From Streptomyces sp. WMMC940 (lineage in GTDB: Bacteria; Actinomycetota; Actinomycetes; Streptomycetales; Streptomycetaceae): a stretch of 64,000 nt of DNA. The position numbers and the translations under genes are program-made. Positions 1 through 9,143 of the stretch are shown piece after piece. Under the pieces are notes generated by a model that saw nothing but the letters and a program-made list of their open reading frames with translations, was not told the origin of the DNA and did not search any database. Location of the stretch: positions 6,395,001-6,459,000 of the forward strand of contig NZ_JAPZBC010000001.1 of the NCBI RefSeq assembly GCF_027460265.1, read 5' to 3'. The first letter of the stretch is position 1. Every line of letters starts with the position of its first letter.

Positions 1-69
1 GACAGGCTGATGAAGGCGCTGCACGAGAACCTGGACTTCTTCGAGGAGGCGTGCGGAGGGGACGACTGA
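1..69 (+). CDS. C-terminal end of an unidentified protein (partial)
   Basis: An open frame enters from the left edge and ends at TGA 67-69, giving 22 residues ending in ...FFEEACGGDD. The acidic tail, codon bias and lack of an in-frame stop suggest the true end of a gene that lies mostly outside the window. The fragment is too short to assign a family. It lies upstream of thrS on the same strand, separated by a 566-base gap. Confidence 0.55.
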   Translation, partial: DRLMKALHENLDFFEEACGGDD

Positions 70-300
70 CGGGCCCGCCGCGGTGCGCCCGCGGGACTGC
101 GGGGCGATGCCGCGCCGGCTCATGGGCGGCGGGCGGAAGGACCGCCGGTGGATCGGCGGGCCCCGGGTCCGCCCGGGCTCGCTCGCGGGACGACCTCCGG
201 CTCCCGGGCGCGGGGGAGTCCTCGGTGAAGCCGGGCGGCGCCCGAAGACGGAGGCGGCGGCGGGCGCCCGGCCGGGAACGCCGCACACGGCGGCGCGACG

Positions 301-468
301 CCTGCGCGTCCGGCGGCGCTGCGCGGCGGCCTGCGCGTCGGATGGTGCTGCGCGTCCGGCGGCCTGGGCGTCGAACGGCGCTGTACGTCCAGTGCCTGCG
401 CGTCTAGCGGCGCTGCGCGTCCGGCGGCGCTGTCCGGCGGCCTGCGCGTCGAAGGGCCCGTACGTGCG
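301..468. repeat. Degenerate GC-rich tandem repeat in the gap before thrS
   Basis: Five copies start at 301, 330, 363, 395 and 441. Each begins CCTGCGCGTC (one copy CCTGGGCGTC) and most continue with a CGGCGCTG-containing segment, giving irregular units of about 29-46 bases. They occupy the middle of the 566-base gene-free stretch 70-635. The rest of that gap holds no convincing gene apart from the thrS promoter and leader at its right end; the open frames on both strands are high-GC artefacts. Copy divergence suggests an old expansion. Confidence 0.6.
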
Positions 469-572
469 ACGGCAGCGCACCGCGACGGCCCGCGCGGGCG
501 GCGCGAGCCGTTCGGGGCGTCCCGCCCATCGCACGCGCGCAGCGCGTTTCGCGGGGCCGATCCGACGCTCGG

Positions 573-611
573 TAGCATGACGTAGTGCACGCGCGATACC
601 TCGGCGCGTGC
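573..611 (+). promoter_or_regulatory. Putative thrS promoter -10 and leader hairpin
   Basis: TAGCAT at 573-578 fits a TAnnnT -10 box, and a start near 585 would give a leader of about 50 bases. The leader contains an 8-bp inverted repeat (587-594 pairing with 604-611, 9-base loop) just upstream of the AGGAG ribosome site at 625-629. A leader hairpin would permit regulation by ThrRS binding, as in other bacteria, but nothing here proves it. No good -35 is visible. Confidence 0.35.
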
Positions 612-635
612 TCCCCCTTCAGACAGGAGAGACCG

Positions 636-2612
636 GTGTCAGACGTCCGTGTGATCATCCAACGCGATTCCGAGCGGGAAGAGCGCGTGGTGACCACGGG
701 CACCACGGCGGCCGATCTCCTCGGCGGCGAGCGCACCGTGATCGCCGCGAGGGTCGGCGGGGAGCTGAAGGACCTCGCGTACCAGGTGAGGGACGGCGAG
801 ATCGTCGAGCCCGTCGGGATCTCTTCCGAGGACGGCCTGAACATCCTGCGCCACTCCACCGCGCACGTCATGGCGCAGGCCGTGCAGGAGCTGTTCCCCG
901 AGGCCAAGCTCGGCATCGGCCCGCCGGTCCGGGACGGCTTCTACTACGACTTCGACGTGGAGAAGCCCTTCACCCCCGAGGATCTCAAGGCCATCGAGAA
1001 GAAGATGCAGGAGATCCAGAAGCGCGGGCAGCGCTTCTCGCGCCGCGTCGTCACCGACGAGGCCGCGCGTGAGGAGCTCGCGGACGAGCCGTACAAGCTG
1101 GAGCTCATCGGGATCAAGGGTTCCGCCTCGCACGACGACGGCGCCGACGTGGAGGTGGGCGGCGGCGAGCTGACCATCTACGACAACCTGGACGCCAAGA
1201 CCGGCGAGCTGTGCTGGAAGGACCTCTGCCGGGGTCCCCACCTGCCCACCACCCGCAACATCCCGGCGTTCAAGCTGATGCGCAACGCGGCCGCGTACTG
1301 GCGCGGCAGCGAGAAGAACCCGATGCTGCAGCGCATCTACGGCACCGCCTGGCCGTCCAAGGAAGAGCTGAAGGCGCATCTGGACTTCCTCGCCGAGGCC
1401 GAGAAGCGGGACCACCGCAAGCTGGGCAACGAGCTGGACCTCTTCTCCTTCCCGGACGAGGTCGGCTCCGGGCTCGCGGTCTTCCACCCCAGGGGTGGCG
1501 TGATCCGCCGGGTCATGGAGGACTACTCGCGCAAGCGCCACGAGGAGCACGGCTACGAGTTCGTGTACTCGCCGCACGCGACCAAGGGCAAGCTGTTCGA
1601 GAAGTCGGGCCATCTGGACTGGTACGCCGAGGGCATGTACCCGCCCATGCAGCTCGACGAGGGCGTGGACTACTACCTCAAGCCCATGAACTGCCCGATG
1701 CACAACCTGATCTTCGACGCGCGCGGTCGCTCGTACCGTGAACTGCCACTGCGCCTCTTCGAGTTCGGCACCGTGTACCGCTACGAGAAGTCGGGCGTCG
1801 TGCACGGTCTGACCCGTGCCCGCGGCTTCACCCAGGACGACGCGCACATCTACTGCACCCGCGAGCAGATGGCGGAGGAGCTGGACAAGACCCTCACCTT
1901 CGTCCTGGACCTGCTGCGCGACTACGGTCTGACCGACTTCTACCTGGAGCTGTCCACCAAGGACCCGAACAAGTTCGTCGGCTCCGACGAGGTCTGGGAC
2001 GAGGCCACCGAGGTGCTGCGGCAGGTGGCCGAGAAGCAGGGCCTTCCGCTCACCCCCGACCCCGGCGGCGCGGCCTTCTACGGCCCGAAGATCTCCGTCC
2101 AGGCGAAGGACGCGATCGGCCGTACCTGGCAGATGTCGACGGTCCAGCTCGACTTCAACCTGCCGGAGCGCTTCAACCTGGAGTACACCGGCCCGGACGG
2201 CACCAAGCAGCGCCCCGTCATGATCCACCGGGCGCTGTTCGGCTCCATCGAGCGCTTCTTCGCGGTGCTGCTGGAGCACTACGCCGGTGCCTTCCCGGCC
2301 TGGCTGGCGCCCGTCCAGGCACTGGGCATCCCGATCGGCGACGCCCACGTCCCGTACCTGCAGGAGTTCGCCGCGAAGGCGAGGAAGCAGGGGCTGCGCG
2401 TGGAGGTGGACGCCTCCTCTGACCGGATGCAGAAGAAGATCCGCAACGCCCAGAAGCAGAAGGTCCCCTTCATGGTCATCGCGGGTGACGAGGACATGGA
2501 GCACGGCGCGGTGTCCTTCCGCTACCGCGACGGCTCCCAGGAGAACGGCATCCCCGTCGACGAGGCCATCGCCAAGATCGCCAAGGTCGTCGAGGAGCGC
2601 GCCCAGGTCTGA
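636..2612 (+). CDS. thrS: Threonine--tRNA ligase
   Basis: Class II aminoacyl-tRNA synthetase (658 aa) that charges tRNA-Thr in the cytoplasm. An N-terminal TGS domain (about 1-60) is followed by the editing domain with HxxxH (H73, H77) and the CRGPH segment, the catalytic core with the zinc-binding MNCPMH cysteine, the motif-2 region ending [12 protein letters not shown], the [12 protein letters not shown] motif 3, and the anticodon-binding domain. GTG 636 is chosen because AGGAG lies 6 bases upstream and the TGS domain starts right after; a longer frame from 585 has no ribosome site. In mycobacteria too, thrS precedes the HIT and PI-mannoside genes. Confidence 0.97.
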   Translation: MSDVRVIIQRDSEREERVVTTGTTAADLLGGERTVIAARVGGELKDLAYQVRDGEIVEPVGISSEDGLNILRHSTAHVMAQAVQELFPEAKLGIGPPVRDGFYYDFDVEKPFTPEDLKAIEKKMQEIQKRGQRFSRRVVTDEAAREELADEPYKLELIGIKGSASHDDGADVEVGGGELTIYDNLDAKTGELCWKDLCRGPHLPTTRNIPAFKLMRNAAAYWRGSEKNPMLQRIYGTAWPSKEELKAHLDFLAEAEKRDHRKLGNELDLFSFPDEVGSGLAVFHPRGGVIRRVMEDYSRKRHEEHGYEFVYSPHATKGKLFEKSGHLDWYAEGMYPPMQLDEGVDYYLKPMNCPMHNLIFDARGRSYRELPLRLFEFGTVYRYEKSGVVHGLTRARGFTQDDAHIYCTREQMAEELDKTLTFVLDLLRDYGLTDFYLELSTKDPNKFVGSDEVWDEATEVLRQVAEKQGLPLTPDPGGAAFYGPKISVQAKDAIGRTWQMSTVQLDFNLPERFNLEYTGPDGTKQRPVMIHRALFGSIERFFAVLLEHYAGAFPAWLAPVQALGIPIGDAHVPYLQEFAAKARKQGLRVEVDASSDRMQKKIRNAQKQKVPFMVIAGDEDMEHGAVSFRYRDGSQENGIPVDEAIAKIAKVVEERAQV

Positions 2613-2676
2613 GCCGGCCACGGTTCCCGGGGCCCTGCCGGCCGCGGGAGGCCGGGCCCGCGGCCGCCCCGCACCG

Positions 2677-3369
2677 TCAGGAGGAGGCCCCCGGAGGACG
2701 TCGGTCCTCCGGGGGCCTCCTCTCGTCCTCGCGGGTGAAGACCTGGATCAGCCAGGACGAGAACGAGCCGGTCACCGCGCCCAGCAGCGCCAGCCCGCAG
2801 ATCATCAGCCCGACCGCGATGACCCTGCCCCACGCGGTCACGGGCGTGACGTCCCCGTACCCGACGGTGGTCAGCGTCTCGCACACCCACCACACCGCGT
2901 CGCCGAAGGTGAGGATCGTCGCCCCGGGAGCGGTCCGCTCCGCGTGGTAGACGGCGAGCGCCCCGGCCCAGCCCAGCAGCACCGCGCCCAGGCCGGCGTA
3001 GACGATCACCCGTGCGTAGAGGCTGAGGACCGGCTGGTCACGCCGCCGCTGGAGCGTCGTGTACAGCTTCACCAGCCGCAGCGGGCGCAGCAGCGGCAGG
3101 AGGAGCACCAGGGCGTCCAGCCAGTGCGTCCGCAGGAAGCGGTGGAGCCGCCGCCTGCTGAGCCGCAGGCGCACCACGAAGTCGGTCAGGAAGACCAGCC
3201 ACATCAGCAGCATCATGGCGAGGGCGATCTCCCTCCACACCACGTCCGCGCCGTGGGCGAGGATCCGCACCGAGTACGCGGCCAGGAAGACCAGCGAGGC
3301 GTAGAACAGCGGGAGCTCGGCCCGCTGCTCCCAGCGGTCCAGTGGGGTGTCTGCCCGTTCGGCGTCCAT
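2677..3369 (-). CDS. Potassium-channel family membrane protein (voltage-gated-like)
   Basis: A 230-aa integral membrane protein with the K+ selectivity filter TVGYGD at 168-173, preceded by a pore helix and followed by a last membrane helix (about 183-205). Upstream hydrophobic segments near 20-38, 48-66, 84-100 and 120-140, with a short basic stretch around 95-110, resemble the S1-S6 layout of small Kv-like channels. The charge pattern is too weak to claim voltage sensing. It is convergent with thrS and divergent from the HIT gene. The C-terminal tail is highly charged and is encoded by the terminator inverted repeat, which explains its R/P/E-rich composition. Confidence 0.88.
   Translation of the reverse strand: MDAERADTPLDRWEQRAELPLFYASLVFLAAYSVRILAHGADVVWREIALAMMLLMWLVFLTDFVVRLRLSRRRLHRFLRTHWLDALVLLLPLLRPLRLVKLYTTLQRRRDQPVLSLYARVIVYAGLGAVLLGWAGALAVYHAERTAPGATILTFGDAVWWVCETLTTVGYGDVTPVTAWGRVIAVGLMICGLALLGAVTGSFSSWLIQVFTREDERRPPEDRRPPGASS
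2681..2722. terminator. Bidirectional terminator hairpin between thrS and the channel gene
   Basis: A perfect 19-bp inverted repeat (2681-2699 pairing with 2704-2722) with loop GTCG. It lies downstream of thrS and inside the last codons of the convergent channel gene, so one hairpin can stop transcription from both sides. There is no U-tract, as is common in Streptomyces. Confidence 0.85.
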
Positions 3370-3435
3370 CCGGCCAGCATCGCCGGGAGCTGCCCGGGTC
3401 CGCCCCCGGCGACACGCTCCGGACGGGCGAAGTCA

Positions 3436-3441
3436 TATGCT
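3436..3441 (+). promoter_or_regulatory. Putative -10 box of a leaderless HIT gene
   Basis: TATGCT matches TAnnnT and ends 7 bases before the ATG at 3449. There is no Shine-Dalgarno sequence, so the mRNA probably begins at or next to the start codon. Confidence 0.45.
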
Positions 3442-3448
3442 GCACCAC

Positions 3449-3997
3449 ATGACGAGTGAGCCGGAGCAGCAGATCGGGGTCGGCGTCCAGGACGCCTTCC
3501 AGCGGCTGTGGACGCCGCACCGCATGGCCTACATCCAGGGCGAGAACAAGCCGACCGGCCCCGGGGCCGCCGACGGCTGCCCCTTCTGCTCCATCCCCGC
3601 CAAGTCCGACGAGGACGGGCTCGTCATCGCGCGCGGCGAGAGCGTGTACGCCGTGCTCAATCTGTACCCGTACAACGGCGGCCACCTGATGGTGGTGCCG
3701 TACCGGCACGTGGCCGACTACACGGACCTCGACGGGGCCGAGACCACCGAACTCGCCGAGTTCACCAAGCGGGCGATGACGGCGCTGCGGACGGCCTCCG
3801 GGGCGCACGGCTTCAACATCGGCATGAACCAGGGCACGGTGGCCGGCGCCGGCATCGCCGCGCATCTGCACCAGCACGTGGTGCCGCGCTGGGGCGGTGA
3901 CACCAACTTCATGCCGGTCATCGGCCACACGAAGGTGCTGCCCCAACTCCTCGCCGACACCCGCAAGATGCTCGCGGACACCTGGCCCGCCGCGTAG
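3449..3997 (+). CDS. HIT-family protein, probable Ap4A phosphorylase/hydrolase
   Basis: A 182-aa HIT-superfamily protein with the histidine triad HLHQHVV (H139, H141, H143) and a CPFC pair (C44, C47). The family cleaves or phosphorolyses dinucleoside polyphosphates and nucleotide derivatives. The order thrS - HIT - PI synthase - acyltransferase - PimA matches the mycobacterial locus whose HIT protein (Rv2613c) is an Ap4A phosphorylase, so that is the best guess. ThrRS makes Ap4A as a side product, which gives a rationale for the pairing. ATG 3449 is chosen for the -10 box 7 bases upstream. An upstream in-frame ATG at 3437 would overlap that box. Confidence 0.9.
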   Translation: MTSEPEQQIGVGVQDAFQRLWTPHRMAYIQGENKPTGPGAADGCPFCSIPAKSDEDGLVIARGESVYAVLNLYPYNGGHLMVVPYRHVADYTDLDGAETTELAEFTKRAMTALRTASGAHGFNIGMNQGTVAGAGIAAHLHQHVVPRWGGDTNFMPVIGHTKVLPQLLADTRKMLADTWPAA

Positions 3998-4040
3998 TAC
4001 CCGCTCCTCCCGATCCCGGGGACGCTCCGGGGCCGCCAGG

Positions 4041-5708
4041 TCACGCGTCGTACGCGTCCGCCTTGCGCGGCATCGGGTCCTGCACGCCCGCGCTCAGGAA
4101 CGACGATCGGGTGCTGAAACGCTCCGTGTCCACGCCGTTCTCCTCGAGCACCCGCATCGCGGCGGCGTGGGCGACCCGCAGCACCGGCGTCGCCGCCCGC
4201 ATCGCGTCGTCGGCCATGAAGCGGTGCCGCCAGGGCTGCTCGGCCCACGCGTGCCGCAGACCGAACGGCTCGGGAAGGATCAGCTTCCCCCCGAGGAAGT
4301 CCAGCATCGGCGGGTACCACGTGAACGGTGCCCGGACCATCTGCCGCACCACCTCCGGGGTTTCCACCAGCGGCAGCCGGCGCTCGACGGTCTCCCAGAA
4401 CCGGACGGTCTTGGCGACCTCCACGGTCTTGGGCGCGGGCTTGCCGGTGAACAGGGAGTGCACCGGGCCGAGCGCGTGCCCGGTCACCTCGATGCGCAGC
4501 GTTTCGAACAGCACCGTCACCGTGATCATCATGGTGATGACCAACTGGCCGTCCCACAGGGTGAACTGGACGCCCAGATAGTGCCGGTTGCCGCTGCCGA
4601 ACTGCTGGTGGTCGCAGATCCGCTGTATCTCGTGGCGCTTCACCTGGAAGGTGTCCACGTCCTGGCCCTCCGGACGCGCCACCTCGGCCGCGCCCTCCCC
4701 GACCGGTACGACGATCCAGTGCTTCACCGACGGCTTGGGGAAGCCGCCCGTGTTCAGCGGGCCGCGCTGGAGCAGGGTCAGCCGGTCGTGGATGACCTTG
4801 ACGACGTCCCAGCTGCGGAACTGGTGGAACTCCTTGCCCGGTTCCCTGGCCACCAGCTCCTCGGCGAGCTGCCAGCTGCCCCAGCGGGTGCCCATGCCGA
4901 GTATCCCCTTGGGACCGGCGTAGAAGACCGTGTTGGACTGCTGCTCGGCGGTGAGCTTCTCCAGGCCCTGACGCAACTCCTCGGCCGCGGTCTCGTTCGG
5001 GTTGCCCGGCACGGCCTCCGGAACCTTCGCCCCGATGCCGCCGCCGGAGAGGAGGGCGTCCCAGCGGGCCCGCAGGTCCTTCGCCGTGGACTCGCAGATG
5101 CGCTTGGCGAACAGCCAGCCGATCACGGGGGCGACCACCATGGCCCGCAGGTAATACCCCCAGAAGCCGCTGAAGGGCAGCGCGATCAGGAAGACCACCG
5201 CGAGCACGCCCACCGCCATCAGCAGCGCCGACCCGATCGCGCCGGCCTTCCTGTCCTTCGAACCCGCGAGGGTACGGCGCAGCTGGAACACACCGATCCA
5301 CAGCAGCGCGCCGGGCAGGAAAAGCAGTCCGAACAGCGCCATGACCGCGGTCAGCCGGGCGTCCCGCTGCTTGCGGATCCGGCTCGCCGCCAGCGCGTGC
5401 TCCACCACGGCCTGCGGCTCGGCCCCGAACGACTGGATCAGCGGTTTGCGTGCCCCGCCGAGCATCCGCACCTGGACCGCCCGCGAGAAGGCCTCGCCCA
5501 GATTCGGCTCGAAGAGCGAGAACTTGCCCTTCTTCACCTTGGACTGGTGCCACTCGTTGTTGGCCTTGAGTATCTCCTCGAGGGGGCTGTCGCGGTAGGC
5601 GGCCGAGGCGAGGGCATGTGTCGCCGCCGTCCGGCCGGCCGCCCCATGCACCGGGATCTGGGCCCCGGGAGAGAAATCGAATGCCTGGTCCGCCACTACC
5701 GCCCCCAT
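4041..5708 (-). CDS. Uncharacterised membrane protein
   Basis: A 555-aa protein I do not recognise. After about 95 soluble residues come two or three hydrophobic stretches (roughly 97-118, 135-160 and 163-180), then a long mostly soluble region of about 370 residues containing conserved-looking blocks such as SVKHWIVVPVGEG and APFTWYPPMLDFLGG. The hydrophobic part also has a basic segment between the helices. The start at 5708 is the first ATG before the conserved-looking part; the frame continues upstream to 5891 but with random composition. It lies downstream of the EF-G-like gene on the same strand, separated by strong hairpins, so it likely has its own promoter. No function can be inferred. 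Confidence 0.75.
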   Translation of the reverse strand: MGAVVADQAFDFSPGAQIPVHGAAGRTAATHALASAAYRDSPLEEILKANNEWHQSKVKKGKFSLFEPNLGEAFSRAVQVRMLGGARKPLIQSFGAEPQAVVEHALAASRIRKQRDARLTAVMALFGLLFLPGALLWIGVFQLRRTLAGSKDRKAGAIGSALLMAVGVLAVVFLIALPFSGFWGYYLRAMVVAPVIGWLFAKRICESTAKDLRARWDALLSGGGIGAKVPEAVPGNPNETAAEELRQGLEKLTAEQQSNTVFYAGPKGILGMGTRWGSWQLAEELVAREPGKEFHQFRSWDVVKVIHDRLTLLQRGPLNTGGFPKPSVKHWIVVPVGEGAAEVARPEGQDVDTFQVKRHEIQRICDHQQFGSGNRHYLGVQFTLWDGQLVITMMITVTVLFETLRIEVTGHALGPVHSLFTGKPAPKTVEVAKTVRFWETVERRLPLVETPEVVRQMVRAPFTWYPPMLDFLGGKLILPEPFGLRHAWAEQPWRHRFMADDAMRAATPVLRVAHAAAMRVLEENGVDTERFSTRSSFLSAGVQDPMPRKADAYDA

Positions 5709-5846
5709 CGCCGCCTCATCCGCACTGCGGCCTTCCCGACTACCGTGCCCCGCACACCTTCTGAGCGGCGCAACACAGCGTATCGGGGTGGTGGCCCACG
5801 CGTCAGCACCGCCTTTCCGCCCTCCGGGGCGGCGGACCGGGCGCGC

Positions 5847-5886
5847 GAGTGCCGCCCGCCGAAGGGGGGTTCGGCGGGCGGCACTC
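5847..5886 (-). terminator. Terminator hairpin downstream of the EF-G-like gene
   Basis: A perfect 17-bp inverted repeat (5847-5863 with 5870-5886) with a G6/C6 loop, located past the stop of the minus-strand EF-G-like gene. Confidence 0.75.
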
Positions 5887-5907
5887 CCCACCGGGGCCCG
5901 CTGTCCG

Positions 5908-5927
5908 CGTCCTGCCGCGGCAGGACG
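5908..5927. other. Perfect 20-bp GC palindrome
   Basis: A perfect palindrome centred at 5917/5918, core GTCCTGCCGCGGCAGGAC, 20 bases from the larger hairpin at 5847-5886 and between it and the EF-G-like stop codon. It may be a second terminator arm. Confidence 0.5.
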
Positions 5928-5969
5928 GCCGGCCGGGCCACGGAAGGCCGGCTTCCGGGCGTCGGGTCC

Positions 5970-8177
5970 CTACGCGGCGGCCGTGGTCTCCTCCCGGACC
6001 TTGGCCGCCATCTGCGGCGGCATCGCCTCGTGCCGGGCGTACGTCCGGTCGAAGCGGCCCGTGCCGTGCGAGACGGACCGCAGGTCCACCGCGTAACGGC
6101 CGATCTCGATCTCCGGCACCTCGGCGCGTACGACCGTCCTGCCGGTGCCCGCCTGCTCGGTGCCGACCACCCGGCCGCGCCGGCCCGACAGATCGCTCAT
6201 GACCGCGCCGACGTACTCGTCCGGCACCATCACCTGCACCTCGGCCACCGGCTCCAGCAGCTCGATCCGGGCCTGCGCCGCCGCCTCGCGCAGGGCCAGC
6301 GCGCCCGCGGTCTGGAAGGCGGCGTCGGAGGAGTCCACCGAGTGCGCCTTGCCGTCCAGCAGCGTCACCCGCACGTCGACCAGCGGATGACCGGCCGAGA
6401 GGCCCTTGGCCGCCTGTGCCCGGACGCCCTTCTCCACCGAGGGGATGAACTGGCGGGGGACGGCGCCGCCCACGACCTTGTCGACGAACTCGATGCCCGA
6501 GCCGGGCGGCAGCGGTTCGACCTCGATCTCGCAGATCGCGTACTGGCCGTGCCCGCCGGACTGCTTCACATGGCGGCCCCGCCCCGCCGCCGGCCCGCCG
6601 AAGGTCTCCCGCAGCGGCACCTTGTGCGGCACCACGTCGACCTGGACCCCGTACCGGCTGCGCAACCGCTCCAGCGCCACGTCCATATGGGCCTCGCCCA
6701 GACACCACAGCACCACCTGGTGGGTGTCCTGGTTCTGCTCCAGGCGCATCGTGGGGTCCTCCGCGACCAGCCGGGCCAGCCCCTGGGAGAGCCGGTCCTC
6801 GTCGGCCTTGCTGTGGGCCCGGATGGCCAGGGGGAGCAGCGGGTCGGGCATCGCCCAGGGTTCCATCAGCAGCGGGTCCGTCGTCGAGGAGATGGTGTCG
6901 CCGGTCTCGGCCCGTCCCAGTTTGGCGACGCAGGCGAGATCGCCCGCGATGCACCGGCCGACGGTGCGCTGCTGTTTGCCGAACGGGGAGGAGAGGGCGC
7001 CGATGCGCTCGTCGACGTCGTGGTCCTCGTGCCCGCGGTCGGCCAGCCCGTGTCCCGACACGTGCACGGTCTCGTCCGGGCGGAGCGTCCCGGAGAAGAC
7101 CCGGACCAGGGACAGTCGGCCGACGTACGGGTCGGAGGCGGTCCTGACGACCTCGGCGACCAGCGGCCCGTCCGGGTCGCAGCTGACCGCGGGCCTGGGC
7201 CGGCCCTCCGGGGTGGTGACCGCCGGAGCCTCGCGCTCCAGCGGGGTCGGGAACCCGCCGGTTATCAGCTCCAGCAGCTCGACCGTGCCGAGTCCGTGCT
7301 TCGCCCCGTTCGTGGCCGGTGCCGCGGCCAGTACCGGATGGAAGGCGCCCCGCGCGACTGCCTTCTCCAGGTCGTCGATCAGCGTCTTGAGGTCGACCTC
7401 CTCGCCGCCCAGGTAGCGCTCCATGAGCGTCTCGTCCTCGCTCTCGGCGATGATCCCCTCGATCAGGCGGTTCCTGGCCGCGGACAGCAGCGCCTCCTCC
7501 TCGGGTCCTGGGGCCTTCTCGACGCGCTCACCGCCCGAGTAGTCGAAGAGCTTCCGCGACAGCAGCCCGACCAGTCCCGTGACCGGTGCGTGGCCGTCGG
7601 CCGCCTCCGGTCCGTACCGCGGGAGGTAGAGCGGCAGCACGGCGTCCGGGTCGTCACCGCCGAACAGCTGCCCGCACACCTCGATCAGTTCGTCGAACCC
7701 GGTGCGGGCCGTCTCCAGGTGGGTCACCACGATGGCCCTGGGCATCCCGACCGCCGCGCACTCCTCCCACACCATCCGGGTCGAGGCGGGCACGGCGTCG
7801 GCCTCCTGCGCGGCCGAGACGACGAAGAGGGCCGCGTCCGCAGCTCGCAGACCGGCCCTGAGTTCCCCCACGAAGTCGGCGTACCCGGGGGTGTCCAACA
7901 AGTTGATCTTGTACCCACCCCATTCGACCGGGACGAGACTCAACTGCACGGAGCGCTGCTGGCGGTGCTCGATCTCGTCGTAGTCCGAGACCGTCCCGCC
8001 GTCCTCGACGCGTCCCGCCCGGTTGACCGCCCCGGCCGTCAGGGCCAGGGCCTCCACCAGGGTCGTCTTCCCCGATCCGCTGTGGCCGACCAGCACCACA
8101 TTCCGTACGGATGTCGGCCGGTCGGCCGTCGTAGCCCTGCCGGCGGCTCCGGATTGTGCATTCGCCTTGTCGCCCAT
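5970..8177 (-). CDS. Elongation factor G-like GTPase (EF-G2 type)
   Basis: A 735-aa translational GTPase with the EF-G domain order. The P-loop is GHSGSGKTT (31-39) rather than the usual AHxDAGKTT, and G3 is DTPGYADFVGE (95-105). The G4 position reads VTHLE (151-155) instead of NKxD, so guanine recognition may differ. These features fit the actinobacterial EF-G2/FusA2 paralogue rather than the housekeeping FusA, which sits with the rpsL operon elsewhere. ATG 8177 is chosen because GGGAGGA lies about 8 bases upstream; a longer frame exists without a ribosome site. It is divergent from the PI synthase gene. Its role in translation or ribosome recycling is not established by sequence. Confidence 0.9.
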   Translation of the reverse strand: MGDKANAQSGAAGRATTADRPTSVRNVVLVGHSGSGKTTLVEALALTAGAVNRAGRVEDGGTVSDYDEIEHRQQRSVQLSLVPVEWGGYKINLLDTPGYADFVGELRAGLRAADAALFVVSAAQEADAVPASTRMVWEECAAVGMPRAIVVTHLETARTGFDELIEVCGQLFGGDDPDAVLPLYLPRYGPEAADGHAPVTGLVGLLSRKLFDYSGGERVEKAPGPEEEALLSAARNRLIEGIIAESEDETLMERYLGGEEVDLKTLIDDLEKAVARGAFHPVLAAAPATNGAKHGLGTVELLELITGGFPTPLEREAPAVTTPEGRPRPAVSCDPDGPLVAEVVRTASDPYVGRLSLVRVFSGTLRPDETVHVSGHGLADRGHEDHDVDERIGALSSPFGKQQRTVGRCIAGDLACVAKLGRAETGDTISSTTDPLLMEPWAMPDPLLPLAIRAHSKADEDRLSQGLARLVAEDPTMRLEQNQDTHQVVLWCLGEAHMDVALERLRSRYGVQVDVVPHKVPLRETFGGPAAGRGRHVKQSGGHGQYAICEIEVEPLPPGSGIEFVDKVVGGAVPRQFIPSVEKGVRAQAAKGLSAGHPLVDVRVTLLDGKAHSVDSSDAAFQTAGALALREAAAQARIELLEPVAEVQVMVPDEYVGAVMSDLSGRRGRVVGTEQAGTGRTVVRAEVPEIEIGRYAVDLRSVSHGTGRFDRTYARHEAMPPQMAAKVREETTAAA

Positions 8178-8435
8178 GATTCGTTCCTCCCGACTCATTG
8201 CACGGTGAGGTGAGGGCGCGGACCCGGGGGCGCGCGATGGGGGACACCCCCGGCCTGAGCCTGGGGGACGCGCCGGCGAAGCCCGCGGTTGTCTTTCGAG
8301 CTTTCCACTCCCGCCAGGGTGCGTCCATACGTCGTAGGCGACCGGGGCAGGCGGCTGGCCCGCCGCCTGCGTGGCTACGATGGGCCCGCCGGTGGCCGAA
8401 GGGGCCGCCCGGCCCACCGACCCCTCGGGAAGGCC

Positions 8436-9143
8436 ATGCTGAACAAGTACGCGCGTGCGTTCTTCACGCGTGTCCTCACACCGTTCGCCGCGTTTCTGCT
8501 ACGCCGCGGAGTGAGCCCCGACGCGGTGACCCTCGTCGGCACGGCAGGAGTGGTCGCGGGCGCGCTGGTCTTCTTCCCCCGCGGAGAGTTCTTCTGGGGG
8601 ACGATCGTCATCACCCTGTTCGTCTTCTCCGATCTCGTCGACGGCAACATGGCCCGGCAGGCCGGGGTCTCCAGCCGCTGGGGCGCCTTCCTGGACTCCA
8701 CGCTCGACCGGGTCGCGGACAGCGCCATCTTCGGCGGCTTCGCCCTCTGGTACGCCGGCAAGGGCGACGACAACGTGCTGTGCGCAGTGGCCATCTTCTG
8801 CCTCGCCAGCGGCCAGGTCGTCTCGTACACCAAGGCGCGGGGCGAGTCGATCGGGCTGCCGGTCGCCGTGAACGGGCTGGTGGAGCGGGCCGAGCGGCTG
8901 GTGATCTCGCTGGTCGCGGCCGGGCTCGCCGGACTCCACGCCTTCGGGGTCCCCGGTGTCGACGTGCTGCTCCCCGTCGCGCTGTGGATCGTGGCCGCGG
9001 GCTCGGTGGTGACGCTGGCGCAGCGTGTGGTCACGGTGCGCCGCGAGGCGGCCGAGGCGGACGCCGCGACGCCCGGCGACGGTCCCCCGCAGGGGCCCTC
9101 GCACGGGACCACCCAGGGCACCTCGCAGGGGAGTGAGGCATGA
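8436..9143 (+). CDS. pgsA: Phosphatidylinositol phosphate synthase (CDP-alcohol phosphatidyltransferase)
   Basis: A 235-aa polytopic membrane enzyme with the complete CDP-alcohol signature D66-x2-D69-G-x2-A-R-x8-G83-x3-D87-x3-D91. The family joins CDP-diacylglycerol to an alcohol. Next to the acyltransferase and PimA, the alcohol is almost certainly inositol-1-phosphate, giving the PI precursor of PI-mannosides. Start ATG 8436 follows GGGAAGG. The stop overlaps the next start by four bases (ATGA), indicating coupled translation. The C-terminus is Gly/Gln/Thr-rich and variable-looking. Confidence 0.93.
   Translation: MLNKYARAFFTRVLTPFAAFLLRRGVSPDAVTLVGTAGVVAGALVFFPRGEFFWGTIVITLFVFSDLVDGNMARQAGVSSRWGAFLDSTLDRVADSAIFGGFALWYAGKGDDNVLCAVAIFCLASGQVVSYTKARGESIGLPVAVNGLVERAERLVISLVAAGLAGLHAFGVPGVDVLLPVALWIVAAGSVVTLAQRVVTVRREAAEADAATPGDGPPQGPSHGTTQGTSQGSEA

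Noticed and set aside
588..635. T-box riboswitch controlling thrS
   Set aside because: Only a short hairpin is present. The leader is too short and lacks the T-box sequence and specifier-loop architecture.
3897..8213. 1438-codon open frame on the plus strand
   Set aside because: It runs antisense to the membrane protein and the EF-G-like gene and shows the Arg/His/Pro composition of a shadow frame.
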